Made by a program: the position numbers and the translations under genes. Of a DNA stretch of 12,667 nt, positions 1 to 6,797 are shown piece after piece. The first letter of the stretch is position 1. The number at the start of each line of letters is the position of its first letter. The notes under the pieces are model-generated. The model saw only the letters and a list, made by a program, of their open reading frames with translations, was not told the DNA's origin and ran no database searches. The DNA is from Draconibacterium orientale (lineage in GTDB: Bacteria; Bacteroidota; Bacteroidia; Bacteroidales; JAADGE01), in contig DYSM01000057.1 of NCBI GenBank assembly GCA_020718265.1, positions 1 through 12,667 of the forward strand, given 5' to 3'.

Positions 1-2
1 AA

Positions 3-53
3 GCATATAGATTGTTTAGCTAAAATAAAACAGGCTTTTTAGACCGGACTCAT
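3..53 (+). repeat. Dispersed 51-bp repeat, copy 1
   Basis: These 51 bases match 9568-9618 with a single difference (A at 11, T at 9576). The last 18 bases of the shared core (34-51) reappear as an exact reverse complement at 12650-12667, where the window ends. The unit contains a perfect 10-bp palindrome, TTTAGCTAAA, at 15-24 and a GC-richer end around 41-51 (AGACCGGACTC). It encodes nothing visible. A MITE-like, REP-like or IS-end origin is possible, but none is shown by the sequence. Confidence 0.9.
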
Positions 54-255
54 TCATCGTTTCCAAATTTTCAGAAAGCCAAAAGTAGAATATTTTCGTG
101 ATTTACCTACGTTTTGTTTCAAGATTTTGACGGAAGTTGTGCTCGAAATTTTGCATGGATGCAACAAACATCAATTAGTAAATTTTGTCCAATTTTTTTT
201 AGTCTAAACTCTTGAAAATCAATAACACAAATTTTTTTTTAAAATTCATGTATTC

Positions 256-299
256 TTCTGGTTTATAGTATTTTACCTTTATTTTTTGTAAAACCAGAA
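256..299. repeat. Inverted repeat with 9-bp arms
   Basis: TTCTGGTTT at 256-264 is the reverse complement of AAACCAGAA at 291-299, with 26 AT-rich bases between. No T-run follows on either side in the position expected of a terminator. It could form a stem-loop in a transcript or be a binding site. The function is unknown. Confidence 0.4.
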
Positions 300-342
300 T
301 TGTAAATTTCATAAGTATTTATAAAAAAATAACGGTTTTTTT

Positions 343-371
343 TTTGCATTGAAAATTTTTATCTACTTTCG
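343..371 (+). promoter_or_regulatory. Possible promoter of tRNA-Ser
   Basis: TTTG at 343-346 is followed after 17 bases by TACTTTCG at 364-371. This differs in one place from the Bacteroidota -7 consensus TAnnTTTG. The predicted transcription start, a few bases further on, would lie about 15-20 bases before the mature tRNA 5' end at 395. The call is based on motif and position only. Confidence 0.4.
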
Positions 372-394
372 GCAACTGAAATCAGAAACCTCAC

Positions 395-482
395 GGAGAG
401 GTGTCCGAGTGGCTGAAGGAGCACGATTGGAAATCGTGTATGTATGATAAGTGCATCGCGGGTTCGAATCCCGCTCTCTCCG
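395..482 (+). tRNA. tRNA-Ser (anticodon GGA)
   Basis: The 88-nt gene folds into a class II cloverleaf. The acceptor stem pairs 395-401 with 475-481, with one G-U pair at the inner end. The anticodon stem pairs 422-426 with 434-438 around the loop TTGGAAA, giving anticodon GGA at 429-431, which reads UCC and UCU. A long variable arm pairs 440-444 with 452-456, as expected for serine tRNA. The T stem pairs 458-462 with 470-474 around TTCGAAT. The discriminator is G482 and CCA is not encoded. It lies 46 bases before the exbB-like start, with no terminator between. Confidence 0.95.
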
Positions 483-528
483 CTTAAATTTTAGAACATT
501 CAAATTTATAATTTTTAAAATCGGTAAA

Positions 529-1359
529 ATGAAAAAATTATTCTTAGTAGCCGCAATTTTAGGCTTCGTGATGCTTGGTTTAAATACCAACCTGTCGGCA
601 CAAGCACCCGATAAAACAAAAGACACTGTTAAGGCTGTAACCGACACAACAAAAACAGAAGTTACAGAAACAACAGATGACGCTGTAACCCCTGAAGCCG
701 AAGAAAAAGGCATTCACGAGGTTTTGAAAGTAAAATTCATCGAAGGCGGCGCGTTCTTTATGAGCTTTATTCTCATTGCGTTCATCTTAGGTTTAGCTTT
801 GGCAATTGAGCGTATCATTTATCTGAATTTGGCTACAACCAATACGGAAAAATTGCTGGCAAAAGTTGAAGAAGCTCTTAAAACCGGCGGACCCGAAGCT
901 GCAAAAGAAGTTTGCCGTAATACACGCGGACCTGTTGCCAGCATTTTCTACCAAGGTCTCGACCGCACGGAACACGGCATTGATGTGGTTGAAAAAACCG
1001 TAATTTCTTACGGCAGCGTTCAAATGGGCTTGCTCGAAAGAGGTTTAACTTGGATTTCGCTCTTCATCGCAATAGCTCCGATGCTCGGTTTCTTGGGAAC
1101 GGTTATCGGTATGATTGACGCATTCGATAAAATTCAGGCTGCCGGCGACGTAAACGCAGGACTCGTTGCAGGAGGTATCAAAATCGCGTTGATTACCACC
1201 GTATTCGGTCTTATCGTTGCTATGATTCTGCAAATCTTCTTCAATTATTTGACATCAAAAGTCGATGCGATTGTAAACGATATGGAAGATTCTTCAATCA
1301 GCCTGATTGACATTCTCGTAAAACACGAACAATCGAAAGGCGGAACGTTCAAGAAATAA
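529..1359 (+). CDS. exbB: ExbB/TolQ/MotA-family proton channel subunit
   Basis: This 276-residue inner-membrane protein belongs to the family that forms the pentameric proton channel of ExbB-ExbD and TolQ-TolR motors. Residues 1-24 look like a cleaved signal peptide ending in LSA|QA. Residues 25-65 are an acidic, threonine-rich linker. Transmembrane helices are predicted near 76-99, 172-198 and 215-243, separated by a cytoplasmic domain. Helix 2 carries the family signature FLGTVIGMIDAF, and helix 3 carries the conserved threonines in ALITTVFGL. An in-frame ATG at 451 is rejected because it lies inside the tRNA; the start at 529 gives MKKLFLVAAILG, a good secretion signal. The gene heads a cluster with a small membrane protein and two exbD genes. 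The likely role is energising TonB-dependent outer-membrane receptors. A TolQ-like role cannot be excluded without tonB or tolB nearby. Confidence 0.9.
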   Translation: MKKLFLVAAILGFVMLGLNTNLSAQAPDKTKDTVKAVTDTTKTEVTETTDDAVTPEAEEKGIHEVLKVKFIEGGAFFMSFILIAFILGLALAIERIIYLNLATTNTEKLLAKVEEALKTGGPEAAKEVCRNTRGPVASIFYQGLDRTEHGIDVVEKTVISYGSVQMGLLERGLTWISLFIAIAPMLGFLGTVIGMIDAFDKIQAAGDVNAGLVAGGIKIALITTVFGLIVAMILQIFFNYLTSKVDAIVNDMEDSSISLIDILVKHEQSKGGTFKK

Positions 1360-1389
1360 ATAATCATTTCTGCTTAAATTTAAATAGAT

Positions 1390-1860
1390 ATGAAAGATAA
1401 TTTAGCAAAAATATCCGGAATTCTTAGATTGGTGCTTGTCGCAGTCGGACTCTTGTTTGCCGTACTGTTCTATGCCGACTGGGTATCTGTTTCCGAAGAC
1501 AACTTGCTGCCCGAAGCGGGAGTAAGTAATTTTATGAAATACAATTATGTTCTGCTCATCGGAGCTGCGTTTTTGGCTGTATTCTTTGCACTTTACGGAT
1601 TTGTGCTGAAATTTATGCATGCACCCAAAAAAGCAATGTATTCGTTAATACCGATATTGCTTCTTGTTGCAGTTGTCGTAATTGCTTATGCAAGCGCCTC
1701 CGATGCCAAAATTGACATACCTTCGTACGAAGGAACCGACAACTTTGACGGCAGCGGAACACTGAAATGGACAGATACCGGACTTTACGCCACATATATT
1801 GCCATGGCAGGTGCTGTGTTAGCAATCGTGTTTGCCGAAGTGCGTTCGTTCTTTAAATAG
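1390..1860 (+). CDS. Small four-helix membrane protein in exbB-exbD operon
   Basis: This 156-residue protein belongs to no family I can name. It has four hydrophobic segments, roughly at residues 9-28, 48-73, 82-103 and 133-153. A polar acidic stretch (about 104-130, rich in D, G, S and T) lies between helices 3 and 4 and is probably periplasmic. It sits 30 bases after exbB and 65 bases before the first exbD, so it is almost certainly co-transcribed with them. From general knowledge, Bacteroidota exbB-exbD clusters often carry an unnamed membrane protein in this slot. An accessory or assembly role for the proton channel is inferred only from this position. The start at 1390 follows an A/T-rich leader with no Shine-Dalgarno sequence. 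Confidence 0.85.
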   Translation: MKDNLAKISGILRLVLVAVGLLFAVLFYADWVSVSEDNLLPEAGVSNFMKYNYVLLIGAAFLAVFFALYGFVLKFMHAPKKAMYSLIPILLLVAVVVIAYASASDAKIDIPSYEGTDNFDGSGTLKWTDTGLYATYIAMAGAVLAIVFAEVRSFFK

Positions 1861-1877
1861 AATTAAGTCATAAATCG

Positions 1878-1910
1878 GGTGCGTGCTCATCGCGCACCTT
1901 TAAATCTTTT
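1878..1910 (+). terminator. Stem-loop between membrane protein gene and first exbD
   Basis: GGTGCG at 1878-1883 can pair with CGCACC at 1893-1898 across a 9-nt loop, and a T-rich stretch (TTTAAATCTTTT) follows. The whole structure lies inside the operon, before the ATG at 1925. It could be a weak attenuator, or an RNA stabilising or processing hairpin that sets different amounts of ExbB and ExbD. The interrupted T-run makes full termination unlikely. Confidence 0.45.
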
Positions 1911-1924
1911 AAAAAATACAGATT

Positions 1925-2506
1925 ATGGCAAGAAAAAAAAGAATAGCTCCCGAAATAAACGCCGGTTCTATGGCGGACGTTGCGTTCTTGTTGTTGATAT
2001 TCTTTTTGGTAACAACCACAATGGATACCAACTCAGGCATGATGCGACAATTGCCGCCAATACCGCCCAAAGACCAAATACAAGAAGAAATCAAGGTAAT
2101 ACAACGTAATGTTTTTGTTGTGCTTATTAATCGCGCAGACCAACTGCTTGTAAACGGTAGTCGAATGGAAGTGAGCGAGTTACGAGACAAGACCAAGGAA
2201 TTTTTCACAAACCCTACGGACAATCCTAAATTGTCGGAAAAAAAAATGAAAGAAATAGAATTTTTCGGAACGGTAGATGTGTCCAAAGGTGTGGTATCTC
2301 TTCAAAATGACAGAGGAACCACGTATGACAAATATATTGCAGTGCAAAACGAACTTGTTGCGGCAATCAATGAATTGAGAAATGAAGCTTCGAAACAAAA
2401 ATTCGGCAAACTTTTCGATGATTTAGATTCCAAACAACAAGATGCGGTTCAAAAATATTATCCTTTAGCTATTTCAGAGGCAGAGCCTAAAACCTATAAA
2501 AAGTAG
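1925..2506 (+). CDS. exbD: ExbD/TolR-family biopolymer transport protein (first copy)
   Basis: This 193-residue protein has the ExbD/TolR plan: a short basic cytoplasmic tail, one transmembrane helix at about residues 16-36, and a periplasmic domain. The helix starts with MADVAFLLLIFFLVTTT; D18 is in the position of the essential proton-carrying aspartate of the family, and LPP follows the helix. At 193 residues it is longer than the roughly 140 usual for ExbD. The extra length lies in a charged, lysine-rich periplasmic region (about residues 85-185). The stop is 6 bases before the start of a second exbD, so the two are translated from one message. With ExbB it should form the stator that converts proton flow into motion of TonB or a TonB-like partner. 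Confidence 0.9.
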   Translation: MARKKRIAPEINAGSMADVAFLLLIFFLVTTTMDTNSGMMRQLPPIPPKDQIQEEIKVIQRNVFVVLINRADQLLVNGSRMEVSELRDKTKEFFTNPTDNPKLSEKKMKEIEFFGTVDVSKGVVSLQNDRGTTYDKYIAVQNELVAAINELRNEASKQKFGKLFDDLDSKQQDAVQKYYPLAISEAEPKTYKK

Positions 2507-2512
2507 AAAATT

Positions 2513-2980
2513 ATGGCAGCAATCAGAAAAAAAGGCGACAGACCTTCACCGGCAATTTCAACAGCCTCGCTACCCGACATCGTGTTTATGCTCTTGTTCT
2601 TTTTCATGGTAACAACCTCCATGAAAGAAGTGGATTTGCGCGTAAGAACAGTTTTGCCGGAGGCGACTGAGGTTAAAAAACTGGAAGATAAAGCGAACGT
2701 CAGTTATATTTATGTGGGCACACCGCATAAAAAATATTGGGGCAAATACGGCAAAGAAGCGCGTATGCAAATAAATGACCAATTTGCCGAGTTGCAAGAC
2801 ATCGCACCTTATATAGAAGGTGAACGCAAACAACGCGACCCCTCGCAAATTCCAAAAATGACAACCGCGTTGAAAGTGGACAGCGAAGCAAAAATGGGAA
2901 TCGTAACAGACATCAAACAAGAGTTGCGCAAAGTAAATGCGTTGAAATTGAACTACACAACTCGAAAAAAATACGAATAG
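2513..2980 (+). CDS. exbD: ExbD/TolR-family biopolymer transport protein (second copy)
   Basis: This 155-residue protein is a second ExbD paralogue. It has a basic N-terminus (residues 1-18), a single transmembrane helix beginning LPDIVFMLLFFFMVTTS with the conserved aspartate at D22, then a periplasmic domain with a LPEA motif after the helix. It differs considerably from the first copy in sequence and length, so the pair is not a recent duplication. The ATG at 2513 is 6 bases after the preceding stop. ExbD acts as a dimer inside the ExbB pentamer, so two paralogues could form a heterodimer; that is inference. The gene ends the operon, and a probable terminator follows at 3011-3041. Confidence 0.9.
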   Translation: MAAIRKKGDRPSPAISTASLPDIVFMLLFFFMVTTSMKEVDLRVRTVLPEATEVKKLEDKANVSYIYVGTPHKKYWGKYGKEARMQINDQFAELQDIAPYIEGERKQRDPSQIPKMTTALKVDSEAKMGIVTDIKQELRKVNALKLNYTTRKKYE

Positions 2981-3010
2981 TCAAATTTCGTATCCTAACA
3001 CGAAAAACGA

Positions 3011-3041
3011 TACGGATGCCGATAGGTTCCCGTATTTTTTT
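3011..3041 (+). terminator. Probable terminator of exbB-exbD operon
   Basis: TACGG at 3011-3015 pairs with CCGTA at 3030-3034, with possible further pairing of GCC and GGT inside, followed by seven Ts (3035-3041). The hairpin is imperfect. A competing pairing, CGTATC at 2989-2994 with GATACG at 3009-3014, overlaps its left arm. Confidence 0.5.
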
Positions 3042-3139
3042 GGGTTTTTACAGAAAAATGTTCTTTTTTGAGACATAGCAGTGAGAAAAACACGAAAAAA
3101 AACTTTATTTATAGAAATTGAACAAAATTATTAAAAACA

Positions 3140-3172
3140 TTGTTTTTGTTTTGTGTATTATTTATACATTTG
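3140..3172 (+). promoter_or_regulatory. Promoter of Crp/Fnr regulator gene
   Basis: TACATTTG at 3165-3172 is a perfect match to TAnnTTTG. Candidate upstream elements are TTG at 3140-3142 (22-base gap) and TTTG at 3145-3148 (16-base gap). Transcription would start about 35-40 bases before the ATG at 3217. Confidence 0.6.
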
Positions 3173-3216
3173 TGTTTTACAACAGTGCTTAGGAACATAA
3201 AATAAATCATTATATC

Positions 3217-3915
3217 ATGCACAAAAAGGCAGATTGTATGAACTGCATCACAAGCAGTGAGTCTATATTTAGTATCTTGACTCCCAAGGAGTTAGATATG
3301 TTAAAAAAAAATAATATTTGCACAAGTTACAGTAAAGGCGAAATTATTTATAAAGAAGGTGATAAGCCTACGGGTTTAATCAGCTTGTGTAAAGGCAAAG
3401 TTAAAGTATTCAAAGAAGGCGTTGGCGGGCGCGACCAAATAATCCGAATGGCAAAACCAATCGGCTTTATCGGATTTAGAGCCTTATTTGCTGAGGAAAA
3501 CTACATTGCATCTGCTGTTGCTATTGAAGATTCAAGTATTTGCATTGTAGAAAAAAATATTTTAGAGAAACTCATTCGCAGCAATGCAGACTTAGCACTT
3601 GCCATAATTCGAGAACTTGCTCAGGAGTTGGGCTTTTCCAATGAGCGCACAGTGTCCCTCACCCAGAAACACATACGCGGCAGATTAGCAGAGTCAATCT
3701 TATTCCTTGCCGACACTTTTGGTTACGAAGAGGACGGTAAAACGCTCAAAGTATATCTGTCGCGCGAAGACCTTGCGAATTTATCAAATATGACGACCTC
3801 AAATGCAATACGAACTCTTTCGACATTCGCACAAGAGAATGCCATTAAAATTGACGGACGTCGCATTACGGTTCTCAAAGTAAGAGAGTTAGAAAAAATT
3901 AGCGAATTAGGATAA
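3217..3915 (+). CDS. Crp/Fnr-family transcription regulator
   Basis: This 232-residue cytoplasmic DNA-binding regulator has an N-terminal cyclic-nucleotide-binding-type beta-barrel (about residues 15-120), a dimerisation helix (about 120-148) and a winged helix-turn-helix (about 150-225). The recognition region is LSREDLANLSNMTTSNAIRTL. It has a CxxC pair, C7 and C10, close to the N-terminus. C109 falls where E. coli FNR has its fourth cluster ligand (compare EDSSICIVEKNIL here with the FNR segment around C122). The position of the third N-terminal FNR ligand is S16, so at most three of the four ligands are kept. The gene stands alone with its own promoter. Redox or oxygen sensing is possible; ligand and targets are unknown. 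The ATG at 3217 is preferred over that at 3238, which would lose C7. Confidence 0.9.
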   Translation: MHKKADCMNCITSSESIFSILTPKELDMLKKNNICTSYSKGEIIYKEGDKPTGLISLCKGKVKVFKEGVGGRDQIIRMAKPIGFIGFRALFAEENYIASAVAIEDSSICIVEKNILEKLIRSNADLALAIIRELAQELGFSNERTVSLTQKHIRGRLAESILFLADTFGYEEDGKTLKVYLSREDLANLSNMTTSNAIRTLSTFAQENAIKIDGRRITVLKVRELEKISELG

Positions 3916-4245
3916 TTTTAGGTCAAATACCCATTTATATTTGTTTGTTTTTCTTTACAATGTCAGAATTTGTAAAAATTTAGGCGCGATTTTTGTCCAA
4001 ATATCTGATATTAAAGGGAATTTTTTTTTCAACAGTGTTTGTTAGTTGTTCATCCGTTGATTTTCAGGACTTTAAGTAAAGTTATTAACAAAATTAGATG
4101 CAATGATTAGCGAAAATGTCGAAAACGATTGCAAAACATGTTAAAATATATTCTAAAAATTCTTGGAGATAAAATATATTTTTCTATATTTGCCCCTGCA
4201 TACAAACATTTTAAGAAAATGCACGTATAACTAAAGAAAAAAGTT
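3916..4245. other. AT-rich spacer between Crp/Fnr and M23 genes
   Basis: No open frame of note is present in these 330 bases. A weak hairpin, CAAATA (from 3924) with TATTTG (to about 3949), followed by a T-rich stretch, may end the regulator transcript. A clear promoter for the next gene lies at 4163-4192. A poly-T tract at 4021-4029 and AT-rich sequence fill the rest. Confidence 0.6.
4163..4192 (+). promoter_or_regulatory. Promoter of M23 peptidase gene
   Basis: TTG at 4163-4165, exactly 19 bases, then TATATTTG at 4185-4192. This is an excellent match to the Bacteroidota TTG-N19-TAnnTTTG promoter pattern. The expected start site is about 45-50 bases before the ATG at 4246. Confidence 0.75.
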
Positions 4246-5217
4246 ATGGCTAAGATTAGTTTTCAGTTTAACCCACATACACTGAATTTTGAAAAAATTG
4301 AACGGAGTATTGTCGGACATATCGTAAAAAAAATACTTCCACAATTATTAGTATCACTCATTTTGGGAATTTTTCTGTTTTTAGGCGTTTCACAATATAT
4401 ATCATCTCCTGCCGAAGTTCGTTTAAAAGACTCAAATACAGAATTACTGTTTAACTATGAGATTCTAAATCAGGAAATTGACAAAGTTGGCAACCAACTG
4501 ACGGAATTAGAAAAGCGCGATGACGAAGTTTATCGAATGATTTTTCAAGTAAAACCTGTTGCGAAATCAAGAAGACAAGCCGGTTTCGGGGGTAGCGACA
4601 GATACGAAGAATTTAGAAAATATTCAAGCTCAGAGGTTTTGGTCTCCACTTCGGAAAAAATTGACATCCTCTCAAAAAAAATGTTAGTTCAATCGGAGTC
4701 GTTTGAAGAAGTTGCGGCACTTGCCGGAAAACGAGAAGAAATGGCAGCCTGCATTCCTGCTATTCAGCCGATTTCAAATAAAGATTTAATCCGATTCGGA
4801 CCTTACGGAATGCGATTACACCCCATATTACATTACTGGAGAATGCACAAAGGCGTTGACCTTACGGCACGCGAAGGCACACCAATTTACGCTGCGGGCG
4901 ACGGAATTGTTGTAGAGTCGGAACACGCAGGAAATGGATTTGGCAAAGTTGTAAAAATCAGTCACGGTTTCGGTTATCTGACAGTATATGCACATTGTTC
5001 AAAATTATTGGTTCGACCGGGTCAAAAAGTGAAACGCGGCGACATTATCGCGGAAGTCGGAAGCACAGGATTGTCGACTTGCTCGCACTTACACTACGAA
5101 GTGCACGTAAATGGTAACGATGTGAACCCGGTAAACTTTTATTTCGATGATTTGACAAACGAAGAATACGAAAGAATGTTAGAAATTTCTTCGTCTTCGG
5201 ACCATATTTTTGATTAG
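4246..5217 (+). CDS. Membrane-anchored M23 (LytM-type) peptidoglycan endopeptidase
   Basis: This 323-residue cell-wall hydrolase probably cuts peptide cross-links in the periplasm. A short cytoplasmic N-terminus is followed by one transmembrane helix (about residues 31-50). Next is a charged, partly coiled-coil region (about 55-165), then a C-terminal M23 domain (about 180-300). The domain carries GMRLHP (187-192), HKGVD with zinc ligands H201 and D205, H250 in YAHCS, and the HLH motif (H281, H283). All the expected metal and catalytic residues are present, so it should be an active enzyme rather than an EnvC/NlpD-like degenerate activator. It has its own promoter and terminator, so it is monocistronic. 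Low-complexity serine and acidic residues end the protein. The exact bond cut cannot be read from the sequence. Confidence 0.92.
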   Translation: MAKISFQFNPHTLNFEKIERSIVGHIVKKILPQLLVSLILGIFLFLGVSQYISSPAEVRLKDSNTELLFNYEILNQEIDKVGNQLTELEKRDDEVYRMIFQVKPVAKSRRQAGFGGSDRYEEFRKYSSSEVLVSTSEKIDILSKKMLVQSESFEEVAALAGKREEMAACIPAIQPISNKDLIRFGPYGMRLHPILHYWRMHKGVDLTAREGTPIYAAGDGIVVESEHAGNGFGKVVKISHGFGYLTVYAHCSKLLVRPGQKVKRGDIIAEVGSTGLSTCSHLHYEVHVNGNDVNPVNFYFDDLTNEEYERMLEISSSSDHIFD

Positions 5218-5241
5218 AATTTCATAAAAAAAGAATCAAGC

Positions 5242-5278
5242 CAAAACTCTTCGCATGTCGAAGAGTTTTGTTATTTTT
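5242..5278 (+). terminator. Rho-independent terminator of M23 gene
   Basis: A perfect 12-bp stem pairs CAAAACTCTTCG (5242-5253) with CGAAGAGTTTTG (5259-5270) around a 5-nt loop, followed by TTATTTTT. It lies 24 bases after the M23 stop. Its symmetry means it could also stop transcription on the other strand. Confidence 0.9.
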
Positions 5279-5279
5279 G
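5272..5279 (+). promoter_or_regulatory. Possible -7 element inside terminator T-tract
   Basis: TATTTTTG at 5272-5279 matches TAnnTTTG perfectly and ends 14 bases before the lipoprotein ATG at 5294. The place for an upstream element has TTC (5250-5252, 19-base gap) rather than TTG. If used, the message would have a leader of only about 10 bases. Confidence 0.35.
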
Positions 5280-5293
5280 CGCAATACTTTTTT

Positions 5294-6778
5294 ATGAAAC
5301 AAGTTCGATTTTCTTTTTTATGCGTGCTTTGCTTCGCATTTTTGGTTCTCGTTTCCGGCTGCCTTGACGACAGCGGTTCAGACCCGATAAAAAAAATCAG
5401 CAGCGATTTCGTAAGACTGAAACCGAAGAATGGTTATACAATTATCAATGCCACGTTCCTTGGGAATTTTGAACGAAATTACTACGGAAACTACGCCCCC
5501 GATTCGTTACGCCTGATTTGGAAAGCCGAACTCGGTACGGGAACAACCCGCGTGGGTAGTCAAACACTTACATGGTCGGGTGCAGGATGGACAGGACAAA
5601 CGTTAATCGTATCGCACGGCAGGAAAACGTATTTATTACAAGGCACTTACGAACACAATATCAAGAAAATTGACGCCGAAACCGGAAAAGTTCTTGCACG
5701 CTTTGATTGCGGTGACGTTATTAAAGGTACCGGAACGCTTTATTACAACGGCAAGCGATTAATGATGATGCAAGGCAGCCGAACAGGCGGAACTTCGCTG
5801 CCTGACGGAAGTGCAGCAAGTTTCAGAGCTATTGATTTTCAATCGTTTCGCTTGCTTTGGAGCATTATCAGTAAAAAAACAAAATGTTACAGTCGCGATG
5901 TGGACGGCTCTGCGCTCGTTTACAACGATACCGCCTATCTCGGTTTGGAAAACGGATTGTTTACTGTTTTCAACCCAAATATTTCCGAAGAAAAAGACGG
6001 ACTTAAACTCGCTAAAATATACGAACAACATTGGATGTACGAAGATGCAGACATTGCAAAACACGGCGGAAACCTTGTTACGGAATCATCGCCGGCAATT
6101 TTGGGCAACCGAATTTATATTGCATCCGGCTCCGGACACGTATATGGATACAATATGAAAACGCGCAAAATTGATTGGGATTTTTTCATCGGCTCCGACA
6201 TGGACGGTTCGCCTGTGGTTACGGACGACGGTTGTATTTTGATTTCTGTCGAAAAAGAATACATTCCCGGCAGCGGCGGCGTTTACAAACTTGACCCGTC
6301 TAAACCTGCTGATTCTTCGTGTGTTAAGTGGTTTATGCCGACAACGGACAGATTTTTTGTGTTTTGGCACGGCGGCATCATCGGCTCGGTGGGCATCAAC
6401 GATAAATATCGAAAACCAAACGATAAAATTCCCAATCTTGCCGTATTTACTGCAATTGACGGTAATATGTATGTTGTGAAACATAAATCACTTTCCGACA
6501 AAACCTCGTTATGTCCGCAAAACAAATACACTTACAAGCAACCCGAAGTCGTGTTTAAATATCCGACCGGCGTTTCAATTTCGACACCGATTATTGTAGG
6601 AAATAAGATTGTGGCGGCGGGTTACGACGGCTTATATTTGTTTAAATTTGACGAAAATTTGAAATTTGAACTCATCAAGCACCTTCCGCTGGCATCCATT
6701 GAGGCAACTCCTGTGGTGCACGACGGCAGAATTTACATTGCCGCGCGCGACGGATACTTGTATTGTTTCGGAAATTGA
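5294..6778 (+). CDS. Lipoprotein with PQQ-like beta-propeller repeats
   Basis: This 494-residue envelope lipoprotein starts at 5294. The in-frame ATG at 5255 is rejected because it lies in the loop of the upstream terminator and would put 13 extra residues before a good lipoprotein signal. Residues 1-22 are basic then hydrophobic, ending in the lipobox VSGC with C23 as the lipidated residue. The rest is beta-rich with repeated blade motifs resembling PQQ-enzyme repeats. Examples are IDAETGKVLARF, a YLGLENGLFTVF-type strand pair, GHVYGYNMKTRKIDWDF, and the closing DGRIYIAARDGYLYCFGN. No cytochrome motif or dehydrogenase domain is seen, so this is probably a BamB-like or binding propeller rather than a quinoprotein enzyme. 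The next gene, a carboxypeptidase-like protein, starts 19 bases later and is likely co-transcribed. Ligand and function are unknown. Confidence 0.85.
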   Translation: MKQVRFSFLCVLCFAFLVLVSGCLDDSGSDPIKKISSDFVRLKPKNGYTIINATFLGNFERNYYGNYAPDSLRLIWKAELGTGTTRVGSQTLTWSGAGWTGQTLIVSHGRKTYLLQGTYEHNIKKIDAETGKVLARFDCGDVIKGTGTLYYNGKRLMMMQGSRTGGTSLPDGSAASFRAIDFQSFRLLWSIISKKTKCYSRDVDGSALVYNDTAYLGLENGLFTVFNPNISEEKDGLKLAKIYEQHWMYEDADIAKHGGNLVTESSPAILGNRIYIASGSGHVYGYNMKTRKIDWDFFIGSDMDGSPVVTDDGCILISVEKEYIPGSGGVYKLDPSKPADSSCVKWFMPTTDRFFVFWHGGIIGSVGINDKYRKPNDKIPNLAVFTAIDGNMYVVKHKSLSDKTSLCPQNKYTYKQPEVVFKYPTGVSISTPIIVGNKIVAAGYDGLYLFKFDENLKFELIKHLPLASIEATPVVHDGRIYIAARDGYLYCFGN

Positions 6779-6797
6779 TGTAACTTAGCTTTATAAA

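Larger units (their letters stand above)
1..394. other. AT-rich spacer before tRNA-Ser, no gene
   Basis: No convincing coding region is seen in this spacer. It holds the first copy of the 51-bp dispersed repeat (3-53), an inverted repeat with 9-bp arms (256-264 with 291-299), several poly-T tracts (for example around 188-197, 231-240 and 336-345) and a plausible tRNA promoter just before 395. The minus-strand open frame that enters this region from the right crosses the tRNA gene and has a low-complexity sequence, so it is not taken as a gene. Confidence 0.7.

Noticed and set aside
451..528. Upstream ATG extending exbB by 26 residues
   Set aside because: The ATG lies inside the tRNA-Ser gene; the start at 529 gives a clean signal peptide.
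363..713. 116-codon minus-strand open frame across the tRNA and exbB start
   Set aside because: It runs through the tRNA gene and antisense to the exbB signal peptide; its serine/valine-rich N-terminal half is the mirror of the threonine-rich linker.
5255..5293. Upstream ATG extending the beta-propeller lipoprotein by 13 residues
   Set aside because: The ATG sits in the terminator hairpin of the M23 gene and would bury the lipoprotein signal.
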